From the NCBI RefSeq assembly GCF_001704415.2, contig NC_030811.1, positions 78,758,069-78,822,068 on the forward strand: a stretch of 64,000 nt of DNA, written 5' to 3'. Within the stretch, counting starts at the first letter, position 1. Each line of letters opens with the position of its first letter. This document shows, piece after piece, positions 33,893 to 47,153 of the stretch. The notes under the pieces were generated by a model. It was not told the origin of the DNA, searched no databases, and saw nothing but the letters and a program-made list of their open reading frames with translations. The stretch comes from Capra hircus. Taxonomy: Eukaryota > Chordata > Mammalia > Artiodactyla > Bovidae. A program made the translations under genes and the position numbers.

Positions 33893-35318
33893 GGTCCCTG
33901 ATGATGCTGTGAAAGTGCTGCACTCAATATGCCAGCAAATTTGGAAAACTCAGCAGTGGCCACATGACCAGAAAAGGTCAGTTTTCATTCGAATCCCAAA
34001 GAAAGGCAATGCCAAAGAATGCTCAAACTACCTCAAAGTTACACTCATCTCACATGCTAGTAAAGTAATACTCCAAATTCTCCAAGCCATGCTTCAGCAA
34101 TACGTGAACTGTGAACTTCTAGACGTTCATGCTTGTTTTAGAAAAGGCAGAGGAACCAGAGATCAAATTGCCAACATCTGCTGGATCATCGAAAAAGCAA
34201 GAGATTTCCAGAAAACATCTATTTCTGCCTTGTTGACTACACCAAAGCCTTTGACTGTATGGATCACAAAAAACTGTGGACAATTCTGAAAGAGATTGGA
34301 ATACCAGACCACCTGACCTGCCTCTTGATAAACCTGTATGCAGGTCAGGAAGTAACAGTTAGAACTGGACATGGAACAGACTGGTTCCAAATAGGAAAAG
34401 GAGTACATCAAGGCTGTATATTGTCACCCTCCTTATTTAACTTAAATGCAGAGTACATCATGAGAAAACCTGGGCTGGAAGAAGCACAAGCTGGAATCAA
34501 GATTGCCGGGAGAAATATCAATAACCTCAGATATGCAGATGATACCACCCTCATGGCAGAAAGTGAAGAACTAAAGATCCTCTTGATAAAAGTGATAAAA
34601 GCAAGGAGAGTGAAAAAGTTGGCCTAAAGCTCAACATTCAGAAAACTAAAATAATGGCATCTGGTCCCGTCACTTCATGGCAAATAGATGAGGAAGCAGT
34701 GGAAACAGTGGCTGACTTTATTTTTGGGGGCTCCAAAATCACTGCAGATGGTGATTACAGCCATGAAATTAAAAGACACTTACTCCTTAGAAGGAAAGTT
34801 ATGTCCAACCTAGACAGCATATTGAAAAGCAGAGACATTATTTTGTCAAGAAAGGTCTGTCTAGTCAAGGCTATTCTTTTTCCACTTGTCATGTATGGAT
34901 GTGAGAGTTGGACTGTGAAGAAAGCTGAGCACCGAAAAATTGATGCTTTTGAACTGTGGTGTTGGAGAAGACTCTTGAGAGTCCCTTGGACTGCAAGGAG
35001 ATCCAACCAGTCCATCCTAAAGGAGATCAGCCCTGGGTGTTCATTGGAAGGACAGATGTTGAAGATGAAACTCCAATACTTTGGCCACCTGATGCGAAGA
35101 GCTGATCCATTTGAACAAACTCTGATGCTGGGACAGATTGAGGACAGGAGGAGATGGGGGCGACAGGATGAGATGGTTGGATGGCATCACCGACTCAATA
35201 GACATGAGTCTGGGTAAACTCCGGGAATTGGTGATGGACAGGGAGGTCTGGTGTGCTGCAGTTCATGGGGTCACAAAGAGTCGGACATGACTGAGAGACT
35301 GAACTGACTGAACTGATG
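33893..35318 (+). mobile_element. 5'-truncated BovB LINE, about 1.4 kb
   Basis: Forward BovB from the DDAVKVLHSICQQIWKT-coding block (start of the RT fingers) to the actgaactgactgaactga end. The 5' break falls at nearly the same element position as in the copies at 51163 and 52615-54024. RT pieces are present in three frames: fingers to 34289, motif A to C 34259-34627, C-terminus 34654-35217. No endonuclease part is present. Confidence 0.93.
34259..34627 (+). pseudogene. BovB RT palm fragment
   Basis: Open frame carrying the HQGCILSPSLFN block (motif B) and LRYADDTTLM (motif C). The FVIDYTK-type motif A lies upstream in another frame, because the sequence before 34259 is shifted (KTSISALLTTPKP). 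A small insertion near 34600 shifts the frame again before the SGPVTSWQIDEEAVET C-terminal part (34654-35217). Dead copy. Confidence 0.87.
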
Positions 35319-38300
35319 CTAAGAGGGAGAGTTTCTAGAGGTTAGTGACCATTTCTTCATCATCTCTTTAATGTTCACTTAAGTGCACTTTTCCATGAAT
35401 ATTTTTTAAATGGTGAATGCTATTTCTTTGGTTTAGGGAGGGAAATCTTGTTGGCAAAATGCCAAAAAAGGACACATATTAAAGTGTATGAACATTTACA
35501 TTGGCTCTTACAACACAAGTCTTAACCTCTTGAAAGAAAATCTAAGTCTCAGACTTAGAAAACAAATCTATTAGCTATACTAAAAAATAAGAAGAGAAAT
35601 AAAGTGAAGGGCAATTTAATCAAAAGAAATAATAAATATGGAAAAATGAATAGGAGTAAATCTAAGTTTAGTTTTAAAGTTACTTTAGAAAGGAGATGAG
35701 GCACAATCACTGACTTCAACTCCAGCCAATTATAAACATTTTTGTAAATTGCTTCTCCTGTATTATGTTAGCCTAAATATGCTTTATTCCAAGCTAGTTT
35801 TTAGTGGGCCTAATGACCTTGTTGGAAGGATGCAAGCAAGACAAACAATGTGCAATGATTGAAGAAGATCATTAATTCTTGGAGAAAATTATTGGGAATA
35901 ATTTGAACAGTAGAAGTTGGTAATAATTCCTTTTTATGCAGCCTTTGGAAACTATCTTTAACATATTTTGAGATTTCTAGCTACCTAAATAACACAAAAA
36001 TATTAAAAATTTTATATATATATATATATATCTGAACTTGTAATTATTGAGTGATGAAGACCTGTTTTTAAAGGTTTGATTTTTGGAGGCTGAACAAAAG
36101 GAAGACAACTAAAAGCAAGCATTAGCGCTACTATATGACTTCTAGCAAATGTTTTACAGCAAATACTTCAGAAAAATAGAACAGTTTTAAAAATTTATTG
36201 TGGAACATAAAGAGAGTCATTATCTCGATACTGACAGTGTCAGCAGAGAAACACAGTGACAAAAAACACAGATAGTTTTAGTAACATGAATGTCTACTTT
36301 TTAAAATCTTGCCATGAATGCTAGAAGATTAATTGGTAGAAGTGAGTAAATGAACATGTTAATGGTAGGAAAATTTATATGTAAAATATATGTATAAGTG
36401 TATATAGTTATGTCCTTGTGCCTTAGATGACAGAGATGTAAATCAGGAGATTATCTGATTATTTGTTTATATATTGACTCGAAAATTGTTTTTATAATTA
36501 TAGAAAAGGCAGAAAAATATAAAGCAGCACCTTCCTAATCTTTTGGTCTCTAGCCGAATCTATTCTGAAGTAGACCTAACACCCCAGACTATATAATGCT
36601 GTTTTGACATAAGAGAGCAAAGATAGTATACCTTTCTTTAGTATTACTAGTAAACTAGTATTACCTCCTATTATATTCATATCATCCTTAATTTACTTTA
36701 TAACCATTAGCCTCACTATAAATGGAAAGTATGTTTAAATGGAAACACTTTGAATTTCAATAATTATATGATGATTGAAAATATTCTAAATTCAAAATGT
36801 TATTAGAAGCAAGTTAACTGGTTATTCTCTAAGTAGACCATTTATTGAGAAGGAGAAGTTAAAAACATTAATACACAATTTTCCAATAGTTATTTGTAAT
36901 CATTTGTTTGCATCCAAAATAGCAGTTATTTAAATTGAAAACTTTGGTCTCTATTCACTTGTAGTAGATTATATCTTCACTAACGCAGGAGAAAAGCGAG
37001 GTTTAATTTTATACATTAAAAAAAATTCAATTTAATATTACTTAAATGTACTTTTTCCATATAACTTTCTCGTAAAGAACACAGCTTTCACTCTGAAGGA
37101 AAAAAAAAATTCAGTGAAAAATTCAAGAACACTTTCCTTCTGGCTTTAATTATGGGAAAATAAATCTAGAGATGTTGACTGTTGATTCAATCATTACATA
37201 ACTACACAAGTTTAAAGTATTCTTGGAAAATAAACTCTAATGATCAAAAATAATTTTGAAAACACTAATATTAAAGGCAGTTTCATCTATATGTATTATT
37301 AAAGACAAAAAATTTGAAATTCACCTCTAATTTCTAGCGAATTATAATAGTCAGAAAGTTCCTTTATAATATTTACAAGTAGATTTTTAAAGTTTAGATT
37401 TTGTATATAATCTTAAATAAAATACTCAATTTTACATGTAACCTCATGACATGAAGTGAAATGAAACATTGTACACCTTGGAATTTTCGGACCATTTTGT
37501 TTTATAAATATTTAAAATAAAAAATCTTATATATCTACTAACTCTTGCTCTTTTTTAACTGCACTTTGCCCCTCACTCTATTCTTGCTATTAATTCTTTC
37601 ATTCATTCTTTCATCTGTTTGTCTTATTCTCCCCAAGAATGGAAGATTTGTAAGACAAAGGACACTGCTTTTTTTAATCCGTGTATATCCATTTTCTAGA
37701 AATTTTCTTAACATCATAATTGGTGCTTGATTATCATTTGCTCACATAAAGATGTTAATTCCTAACTCTTTTGAAGTTTTGAGCTATAATTTCCTTGCTT
37801 TCACCTAAGACTCTTACCTTTCATCTATATTTTAGCTTCTGTAGTATGCTAGTCAATGTTTAAAAACTGACTGTCCTGGAAAAAGAAAGGAGAAAAAGAA
37901 CATTTTCATTTGTAACATTTGCTGACTTCCAAGGTGGGAATTTCCTCCAAGACAGACACAGAAATGTGACTGATCCAATTTTAGTACAAGAGACTAGAAT
38001 GGTATTACATTTCTATACGTTAAAAAGTTCAAAGATCAGATGCTGTCACAGCCATATTCTGTGAGATTTCTACATTAGGTAAAGATAATTGCAATAACAT
38101 TAAAAGCATTCTACTCCAAAAGGTAGGAATATCTCTGATCTGTATTATAAAATTTTATAATCATAATAACAAAATATAAAAAGAAGGCATGAGTAGAAAA
38201 GTATAGAACATATTTTATTAATGATGCTAGTTTATTAATGTAAATTTGAACATTAATGTAAATAATGTACATTATTTATTAATGTAAAATTCCAAATAAT

Positions 38301-38469
38301 TATATAGATTGTATAAAAATTATGTAAATTAATAGAATAAATAAAATTCAGCAGTGGATTACAGAGTTAATACACTACAGCCAAAGAAAGTTTGTTATTT
38401 TATATCTTAAAACTGGAAAACATTGAAAAAAAATGTGCTTACCTCTAGGATTATATGAATAGTTTCTCA
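35319..38469. other. 3.1 kb largely repeat-free, AT-rich DNA
   Basis: No SINE, BovB or L1 recognised. A short (AT)n run at 36010-36033. 37560-37720 may be a very diverged L2 tail (ccccaagaatggaagatttg). A local duplication of attaatgtaaat-like units lies at about 38215-38350. No coding frame with recognisable content. Confidence 0.45.
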
Positions 38470-38672
38470 TAAGTGTTAGTCACTTGGTCGTGTCCAACTC
38501 TATGTGACTCCATGGACTGTTGCCCTCCAGACTCCTCTGTCCCTGGGGTTTTCCAGGCAAGAATACTGGAGTGTGTAGACATTTCCTTCTCCAGGGGATC
38601 TTCCCAACCTGGGGATCAAACCCAGGTCTCCCACATTGCAGGAAGATTCTTTACCGTTGAGCCACCAAAGCT
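38470..38672 (-). mobile_element. Bov-tA SINE
   Basis: Reverse Bov-tA: ggtcgtgtccaactctatg tail, ggcaagaatactggagtgtg body, ggggatcaaacccaggtctc B-box region, gagccaccaaag head end. Confidence 0.9.
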
Positions 38673-39607
38673 ACCTCTTTATGTTTCTTCTCTTTGCTTG
38701 GTCTTACTCTGCTGGATGAAATTTTGGGAAAGTGTCATGACTTTTCAGGTCATTGTTGGTGCTGAATGTTCAGTAATTTTAAGTTCAATTCAGACTAGTG
38801 ATAAATAGCTTAAATGCCACCCCTTCTCTCCTCAACTTTTCTTCTTTCCCATCTCTGGACTGCAAGACCCCAGCCTGAAGTAGAAGGAGGCTGTATGCAT
38901 AACTCTTTCCCCGACATTTTCCTCATGTTCCTTTCTCCACTCCCTGACACGTTAACAAAGTTTCTTCCCTTTACTGGATCAGCACATGTGACGGAGAAAA
39001 GGAAACAGTAAAGATCTGACTTGACTGGTATAATTGTCAGAGGGAAGAACCATTTCTAGATTTGGCAGGTGTTTGAAGCTGACCTTTTTCATCATGGGAC
39101 ATACTAGTGGCTTTCAGAGATTTAACCGTTTCTCTGGATATCTTGCCCATAGTTCTTTTCATACAAATACTTGAATCTCTTCATCTGTTTTGGGATTCCA
39201 GAATTTTTCATCTTTCTGTAAGGATTAAATTATATCCCCCAGTGGCTTTAAACAGAATCCAAGATAATCTTGTCTTGCCTTCCTCTTCCTTTCTGAGCCA
39301 CAAAGGTTTTTAAATACAAGTTTTATGTTATTTAACATATATAGGGCTATCAGATGATTTGTTTATTCCTGAGTGAGCTATACTATTAATAATTTGTGTC
39401 TTTCAATGAATTTGTCCATACTATCTAACTCATCAAATATGTTCATTAAAATTTTCATAATATTTCTTTATCATTTTTATTTCTTTAAAGTCTCTTGAAC
39501 AGTTTGTATTTTCCCTATTATCTATATTATTAGGACCTCTGCTAAAAATATGAATATAAGTAAGAAGAATAGCACTTTTGGACTATTTCAGACTTTTGGC
39601 AGAACTT
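38673..39607. other. Mixed DNA, possible old L1 scrap
   Basis: 38800-39310 has higher GC than its surroundings but no recognised exon. About 39370-39510 (atttgtgtctttcaatgaat, attcaa-poor T-rich) faintly resembles a reversed old L1 ORF2 piece. Confidence 0.35.
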
Positions 39608-39769
39608 AAACATAGATACTTGGAGAAGGCAATGGCACCCCACTCCAGTACTCTTGCCTGGAAAATACCATGGATGGAGGAGCCTGGTGGGCTGCAGTCC
39701 ATGGGGTCGCTGAGGGTCGGACACCACTGAAGCGACTTAGCAGCAGCAGCAGCAGCAAACATAGATACT
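39608..39769 (+). mobile_element. Young single Bov-A SINE with 13-bp target duplication
   Basis: One Bov-A monomer (39621-39756; ggagaaggcaatggcacccc to cgacttagcagcagc, five CAG units). It is flanked by a perfect 13-bp duplication aaacatagatact (39608-39620 and 39757-39769). The body is near consensus and the duplication unmutated, so this is among the youngest insertions in the window. Confidence 0.95.
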
Positions 39770-41950
39770 AGGTCTCATTTCCTTGTGACTTCCCCCTTTC
39801 CAAGATTCTTTCACTAATGTTTCAGCAGTTTTGGCAGCCCTGCCAATAAAATTATGGATTTCTGTTTGAATGTCAGTTATCTTTGTCTATGGACTAGTGG
39901 AAAATCCTCAGATAAAAATTCTTCATGAAAAAATTTCACACAAATCTTACTAAAAGGAGAGATTTTTATTTTCTTCAAGAGTTTACTTATCTGTAGTTTC
40001 TGCCTGGTTTTGGTCACTCCCAGGTGTTTCAAATAGCATTATTTATATATTTTGTATAGAATTTATAATTGCTATCTGTGGTAGGGTATGCATTCATTAC
40101 CAAAAGAGTGACTATATATATCACTTTTGAAATCTGGAAAAGTCACATTAAAAAAGAAAAATATAAAATAAACTATATTGTTATTATACAGTATGGTACT
40201 CAGTGCTTATAGGAATCTATGAGTTTAATTAAATACTTGGAAAATTTTCCATTTATGAAAGTGATGATTTATAGATATACTTTAATATTATGAAAAATAA
40301 GAAAATCAATTCAATTATTAGTATATTTCTCCCTTCAGTCACTATGGTTGACTCTGACAGGCAAGAAAAGGCCATAAAATGATCCCAAATACAGTATAGG
40401 CTATAAGCCTATGTGCCCTGCCTGAATACTAGGTCTTTGCATAAAAAGTTATAAGATGTGTTATTCTTTATAAAGAAAATAAATGCCAGTCTTAGGAGAA
40501 AGATGACTTCCTGTGTATTAGTTGAAGCCAGAATTTTAAAAGGCATGTATCTGTTAAAGCTTTCTTAATTTTTTTCACAGACTAAGCTGAAATTAGAAAC
40601 AGAAGCTAAGTAACTACAGTTTCCAAGTGCTGAATTGTTCTGACTCAGTCATTTGAGTTACTTGATAATAAATGGCCCCTCTGAGGATTTTAATTTCTAC
40701 AACTTAGATAGCAAGCTAAAGGCACATTGATAACAGTTTTCTCTGGTGAGAAGACAAAAGAGAAATCACAATAACTTATCCAGGAAGAATTCAATGAAAT
40801 TATTAGTGCCCATTTGCAAGTTGCATTCTGAAGCTGGTAATTTAATTTTTTTAAAAAAATATTTTGTAGGTGAATACAATCTCGGTGAAATTAAAGGTCT
40901 AATAATAAGTACAGAACATTTGAGATAATGTGAAGTTTTATGAAGATTTTTTAAATGACTATTTTTGCCCAGAACTTGTAGTGAATTGACTTGCTGGCCC
41001 TAACATTGGGGATATCGAAATTATTCAGTGAATGATCAGAGTAAATATTTTAGCTATGGCTTTTCAATAAAACCAACTCTTTTTATAGCTTCATATTTTT
41101 AAAAATTCCTACATATCTGTACTTAGAATTCATTACTAGTTTCCCAACTATAGCTAAACTAAGCCATTATTATAAAAGCAGAATCTTGTTGTTATTATCG
41201 GGTAAGCATTATTCTTTCCATGTATAATGTTCCTCAAGCATATTTCATGTATCATCTCTCTGAATCAAGAATATTTCATGTAACACAAGTCAACCATAGA
41301 CATTTTATAGCACACTTTTAATTCTAAATCATAATGAATTATCCTATTGTTAACACAGATCAATAAGAAAAAATAATTCAGAGTTTAGTTATGTTAGTTG
41401 TTATAAGCTATCTTTTCTCCATCTGCATATCATGTATTTTTTCTAATTAGGTAAACTCAATGATAATAATTTTTTTTAAGAAGTTAAGTGTAATAGGAAA
41501 AAGATTTGGCACAGGAAAGTTTGAAATTATAAAAAGTGCTCAGAACTATCCTTCGGATATTGTAGAAGCTTTAAAAGTATCATGAATGTACAAAGTGATT
41601 TATTGTTTTCATGATGAGATCTTTGGATTCAAACTGTCTTGGATTTCAATATCAATTACATTTATTTCCTAGTAGTTTAATGTTAGAAATATTGCTTATT
41701 TCCTCTAAAAATTTCCCACTTTGTGAAATGGAGTGAGAATTTAATTCGCAGCATTATTACATGGTTTCAATTAAGTAACTCATTACCTGGTACAGCAGGT
41801 AGTACTAGAAAATATTAGTTCCTTGCCTTTGTATTGAAGCTGGCCCTCTGTTTTTTTTGTTGTTTGTTTGTTTTTTTTTCCTCTTTTTTTGTCTGCTTGT
41901 TTTCCCACTTTTCAATTTTCATAAAATTTTAAACGTAACATTCAATTTAC
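39770..41950. other. AT-rich DNA, nothing recognised
   Basis: 2.2 kb with no recognised repeat. A T/G-rich tract at 41850-41892 (gtttgtttg and T runs) is the only structured part. No coding frame. Confidence 0.5.
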
Positions 41951-42115
41951 AGGAAATGCAGGTTCAATACCTTGGTCAGGAAGATCCCTTGGAGAAGGAA
42001 ATGGTAACCCACTCCAGTATTCTTGCCTAGGAAATCCCATGGACAGAGGAGCCTGGCGGGCTAAAGTCCATGGGGGTCACAAAGGTTCAGACATGACTTA
42101 GTGACAAAACAACAA
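41951..42115 (+). mobile_element. Bov-tA SINE, head truncated
   Basis: Forward copy that begins in the tRNA-like head (aaatgcaggttcaatacctt) and keeps the body (aaatggtaacccactccagt) and tail (agacatgacttagtgacaaa), ending in acaacaa. The A box is missing, so the internal promoter is incomplete. Confidence 0.88.
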
Positions 42116-42154
42116 TATATTAATATATACATATATTAAGTATACAAGAATATC

Positions 42155-42535
42155 ATATGTTCTTTTACTTAGGTTGCTTTTATATTTTGGCAGTTTTGAG
42201 TAATGTTGCTATGAACACTGGGATGCATGTATCTTTTAGAATTATCATTTCTGTTTCTTTTTTTTTTTTTTTTTTCAGATATATACCCAGGAGTGGAATT
42301 GCTGGGTTATATGGTAGTTCTATTTTTAGTTTTTTGAAAAAACTCTTTTGCACAGTGGTGGCACTAACTTACATTTCCACCAACAGTATATGAGGTTTCC
42401 CTTTTTCCCACATTTTTACCAACGTTTGTTATTTTTATTCTTTTTGATGATGGTTGTTCTGACAGGTATGAGGTGATATCTCATGATATCTCAGTATCTC
42501 AAAGATACTGAGCATCTTTTAATGTGTCATTTTTT
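42155..42535 (-). mobile_element. Old L1 ORF2 3' fragment
   Basis: Reversed L1 ORF2 C-terminal region: gagtaatgttgctatgaaca, aggagtggaattgctgggtt, actaacttacatttccacca and tgaggtgatatctcatgata. It is more diverged than the young copies at 47154 and 55047. A T run of about 17-19 (42258-42276) interrupts it. No frame remains. Confidence 0.78.
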
Positions 42536-42539
42536 TTTA

Positions 42540-43867
42540 ACTTAGTGATGGTAACAGTGAAAACCTGTGTACTTGTGACTCCCATGTTCTCAAGAAGAAG
42601 AAAGAAAATGTCATAAATTAGATGTTTATAGAGTATATATTGAATTTCAGCATATCCATAAAATTCAAATTTGTTTTGACAGAAAAGTCATTTTCATGCA
42701 TACTAGAAAAATACCTTGGAGTGAATAAAGTATAATGCAGTAATACACTTTGATGTATAATTATTTTACTAATTCAATTTATATAAAAGGAATTATTTTT
42801 TAAAATTTAATTTGAACTATCTTTTATTCACCCATATTATAGTTATGCAATAGCACAGATATATTTCAGATGTCTGTGCAAACTTGAATATATGCACACA
42901 GGAAATTTCAGGAAACTGCAAGAATATATGAATTTCTTATATATTATTACCTTGAAAAACAGAATACTAAGAATAAGATGTCATATTTCACTTAAACAGT
43001 CTTTATGTCAACCAAATCTACATAACAATTACAGAATGTAATATGTTAAAGGAAGTTTCTTAGAAGATTGGAAATATTTTGCTGAATCAAGCTTATTCCC
43101 CTTAAGTCCAGAATTTTATCTGCAATGGAGTATTTGATAAAATTTATATTGAGTGTAAATTTGCAGAACGGCCAGCCTTTGATTTCTCTTTATATACTCC
43201 ACAGATTAAATGACCCAGGGGTTTTTTTATATATAACTTTCTTTCAAACTGTGAAAAAAAAAAACTGCATAGATGATGTATTCCAGTGCTATACTTAATA
43301 AAAAATATTATATTTTTATTGAAAGGAGAAAATATTCCCACTAGATTTTTTTTTAGGATTTTTTAAAGTTTCACAGAATAAGGGTGAAATAAGAAATGAT
43401 TTGAATTTCAATTTGACACTAACATGATATAATCTGTACAGCCAGAAAAGTCATTTTGGTCTATAAGCCTTTCAAATATCAAAAACCAAACACAACTTAA
43501 ATTGCAAATCTTGGATGCTCATCTCTCTCCATAGAACTGCAAGCTCAAGAGCAAGAAAGTTTCCAAACTGAAGAAAGTTTGTGCCTAGAAAGTTTCCAAG
43601 CCTGTATTCTCAGGGTTCTGTATGCTGTATCTTCAGTGTATGTCAAAGGTAGAAATGTAAATCCTTTTTTTTTTATCTTGTGAATTATTCTTTTACTCCT
43701 CTACAATTTGGTTAATGTTTGTTTTCCATGTATTGAACAGCTTTTATGCCTGAATTAAACTTTGATCAAATCTCCCATTCTAATTTTACCTAGTCCAGAA
43801 AGTGTGTACCTATAGGGAGACAAATGAGGCCAATTACTTCTTGAATTGCTTTATTTGCTTTTTTAAA
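42540..43867. other. AT-rich DNA, nothing recognised
   Basis: 1.3 kb without recognised repeats or coding frames. Confidence 0.5.
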
Positions 43868-45886
43868 AAATTTGCTTATTTTATTAAAGTATAATTTATG
43901 TACAATATTATATTAAGTTGTACAACATATTGCTTCACCATTTATATACTTTAGAAATTTGATCACCATCTGTTAGCATACAAAGTTACTGTGTTATTAT
44001 TGATTATAATCCTTATTTATTCTGGATATCACATTCTCATGACTTGTTTATTTTATGACTAGTAGTTTGTACCTCTTAATCCTCTTTACCTATTTTATCT
44101 ATCAGTCCCTTCTGTCCTATAAAGTTTCTGCTGAAAAATCAGCTGTTAGTCTTATGGGGAGTCTCTTGTATGCATGTAGTTGTCTTTTTCTTGCTGCTTT
44201 TAAGATTCTCAATTTGACTTTCAGCATTTTAAATATAATGTGCTGTGGTGTGGGTCTCTTTAAGTTCATCATGCTTAGAAGATTTTGTGCTTCCTGCATT
44301 TGAAGGAATGTCTCTTTGTTTCATCAGGTTAGGGAAATTTTCAGCCATTATTTCTTCAAATAGCTTTACTTTCCTTTTTTTATAGTGTCTAACTAATGAA
44401 CTAACATGTAAATGTTAGCATAACTTGTGCTCAGAGGTCCCTTAAGCTATCCTCATTTATTTTTTTCTTTTTTCTTTTTGCTGTTCTGGTTGGGTGGTTT
44501 ACGCTGCTTTGTCTTCCAGATTGCTGATCCTCTCTTCTGCAACCTCCAATCTGCTATTGATTTCCTCTTAGTATATTTTTTCATTGCAGTTATTGTATTC
44601 TTCAGTTCTGATGGACTGTGTTTAATATTTCCAGTTTCTTTGTTGAAGTTCTCACTGAGTTGATCCATTCTTCTCCCAAGTTCAATGAGGATCTTTATGA
44701 GTCTTACTTTGAATTCTTTATCTTGTAAATTACTTATCTTCCCTTTATTTAATTCTTTTTCTAAAGTTTTGTCTTGCTCTTTCTTTTGAAAGCTATTCTT
44801 GATCTTCTCACTCTTCCTAACTTTCTTTCTTTGTTTCTATGTGTTCAGTATATTGGCCACACCTCCTAGTCTTGAGAGAGTGGTGTTATGTAGAAGGTGT
44901 CCTGTAAGTCCAATGACACAATCCCCAAAGGTCATAAAATCCAGGTGCTCCAGGGGTACTCCTGTGTGGACTGGGTATGCCCTCCTACTGTGGTTGGGTG
45001 ACTTGTTCTGGCCTTATGAGGTTGGATCCCATGCAGGCTGCTGCAAGACCCAGCCATGACTCCTGTGGGTTTGCACATGTACTTGGTTGGTCCCCAGGAT
45101 GGCTGACTGAGTGGTCTGGCCATGATTGCTGGAGGTATGCTGGTGTTCAGAGTTCCCTAGTGTGGAAGCTGCTTTTGAGGGGCTAGCTGTTGTGGGGAGG
45201 ATAAGAGGGGGAAGTCCTCAGGAGAACACCAGAGCAGGGGCCCTCAGCTTTAGCTAAATTGATGGAGAGTGACAAAATTAATGAGAGTGTCAAGCCAACT
45301 GATGGAAAACAGAAAAAGAATAAATGGCACTTAATAGTGCTTCCATCCCCAGAGAAAGTTCTATCAGATCCCCTCTCTTCAGGCATATTCATTAAAATTA
45401 GTCAATGAATATCTCTCTCCTATGACTCAAGCACTTTTCAAGCGACTGCCTCTGTGCTGGGTCTCGGAGTAAGTGAGAGTGTAAAATGAGTCCTTCAAGA
45501 GCAGAGTTTCCGTTTCCTCTAGACCTCGTGCTCTCCCAGAAGTAGTAAGCCCTGCTGGTTTTTAGAGCCAGACACTATGGAGACTTATTTTCCCAGTACC
45601 GGTGTCCTGGTCTGGGAAGTTCAGTGTGAGGCTTCAGCCCCTCAAACCTCCTCAGAAGAGACCTCCACAGTTGTGGATTATAATCCCTCTTGTGGATTAT
45701 TGCACTGGGAGTGTGGGTTCTGACTAGACCAAGTCTCTGTCCCTTCTAAGGTTCTCAGTGTGGCCTTTTCTTCTGTTGTAGGAAATCCTTTATGAGTCAT
45801 TCTTAGAGATAATTCTATACATGGCCGTAATTTTGGTGTGTCTGTGGAAGAAAGTAAGCTCAGGATCTTACTACTCTGCCATCTTA
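43868..45886 (-). mobile_element. Old L1 with 5'UTR and ORF1 joined to a 3'UTR, ORF2 absent
   Basis: In minus sense the right end holds an L1 leader beginning at a gccatctt (45878-45885) YY1-type site, followed by about 1.3 kb of leader. ORF1 remains occupy about 44110-44430 (see separate entry). Then a L1M-type 3'UTR (43868-44095: gttgtacaacatattgcttc, catgacttgtttattttatg) follows with no ORF2 between. This is either one copy with an internal deletion of about 4 kb or two adjacent fragments. It is clearly more diverged than the L1 at 8293-15982. Confidence 0.65.
44117..44299 (-). pseudogene. L1 ORF1 C-terminal fragment
   Basis: 60 open codons on the minus strand contain the ORF1p C-terminal-domain motifs: PTPQHIIFKMLKVKLR, ILKAARKRQLHAYKRLPIRL and TADFSAETL. 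They correspond to RHILIKLTKIKHKEQILKAA / ITADLSIETL of the copy at 12620-13279. Coiled-coil and RRM parts are lost or out of frame. Confidence 0.8.
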
Positions 45887-46656
45887 ATTGATTTATTTAC
45901 CATGAACACAAATTATAGAAGATGTTATTCTCTATACTATATAGTTGCTACATAAATACAGGATTGACAATGTAATGAAAGTGTACTTATATGTCTGAAA
46001 TTATTTAAGTTCATTTTCAATTCCCTTACCATTCATGCATTATTTAATTGAATTCATATATCTGCATACCATCAAGTTTATTTTAGCATAGCCATTTATA
46101 TTACATGCAATCTGAAGGATTAAAAATTTTTCCAACTTATTCACTTTATAAATATAGTGATATTTTATTCATGCAACACTGTTAGGCAAGGAGAAATCCT
46201 TATAAAGAAGTTTTAAAGCAACTTAGTCTTACCCTTGCCCCTACCCATAAACTAGGACATTTAGCCATGTATTTTCAGTGCAATGTTTTGCTATTACGTT
46301 TTGACTTCTTAAAACATTTTAGGAGAGGGAATGCTTTTTGACTTCTTGACTAGATTATGAATATTTCAGTTTCATATAATTAACTTTAGATAAGTGAGAT
46401 TTACTAAAATCCATCCAGGTCCAGACTGTCAAAGATCATCAACGCTATGGACATTCTATTTGACCTGATTTATTTATCCTGCCCCTCTTACTAATTATTT
46501 TAACACAGATGTTCTATTGCAATGCTACCTTATTCCTCAAATTATTAAGAAATCAAACATTAAATTGCAATGTCTTTTTGGTATCACCCACCCAAACAAA
46601 TAAATTCCGTGCTTTATTTTCTTAATGGAAGGAATTTAAAAGACAAAACTTAGCTA
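45887..46656. other. AT-rich DNA, nothing recognised
   Basis: No recognised repeat or coding frame. Confidence 0.5.
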
Positions 46657-47153
46657 ATTTCTGTTCAGTTCAGTTCAGTTCAGTCGCTCAGTCATGTCCA
46701 ACTCTTTGCAACCCCATGAATCACAGCAAGCCAGGCCTCCCTGTCCATCACCAACTCCTGGAGTTCACTCAAACTCATGTGCGTCGAGTCGGTGATGCCT
46801 TCCAGCCATCTTCTCCTCTGTGGTCCCCTTCTCCTACTGCCCTCAATCCCTCCCAGCATCAGTCTTTTCCAGTGAGCCACCTCTTTGCATGAGGTGGCCA
46901 AAGTATTGGAGTTTCAGCTTCAGCATCAGTCGTCCAATGAACACCCAGGACTGATCTCCTTTAGGATGGACTGATTGGATCTCCTTGCAGTCCAAGGGAC
47001 TCTCAAGAGTCTTCTCCAACACCACAGTTCAAAAGCATCAATTCTCCAGTGCTCAGCTTTCTTCACAGTCCAACTCTCACATCCATACATGACAACTGGA
47101 AAAACCATAGCCTTAACTAGATGGACCTTTGTTGGCAAAGTAATATCTCTGCT

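Noticed and set aside
36010..36033. Short (AT)n run as a possible origin or regulatory site
   Set aside because: Too short and ordinary for AT-rich mammalian DNA.
38814..39313. Possible exons in a GC-richer stretch
   Set aside because: The short frames have no recognised domain and no consistent splice-site framing; left as unassigned DNA.
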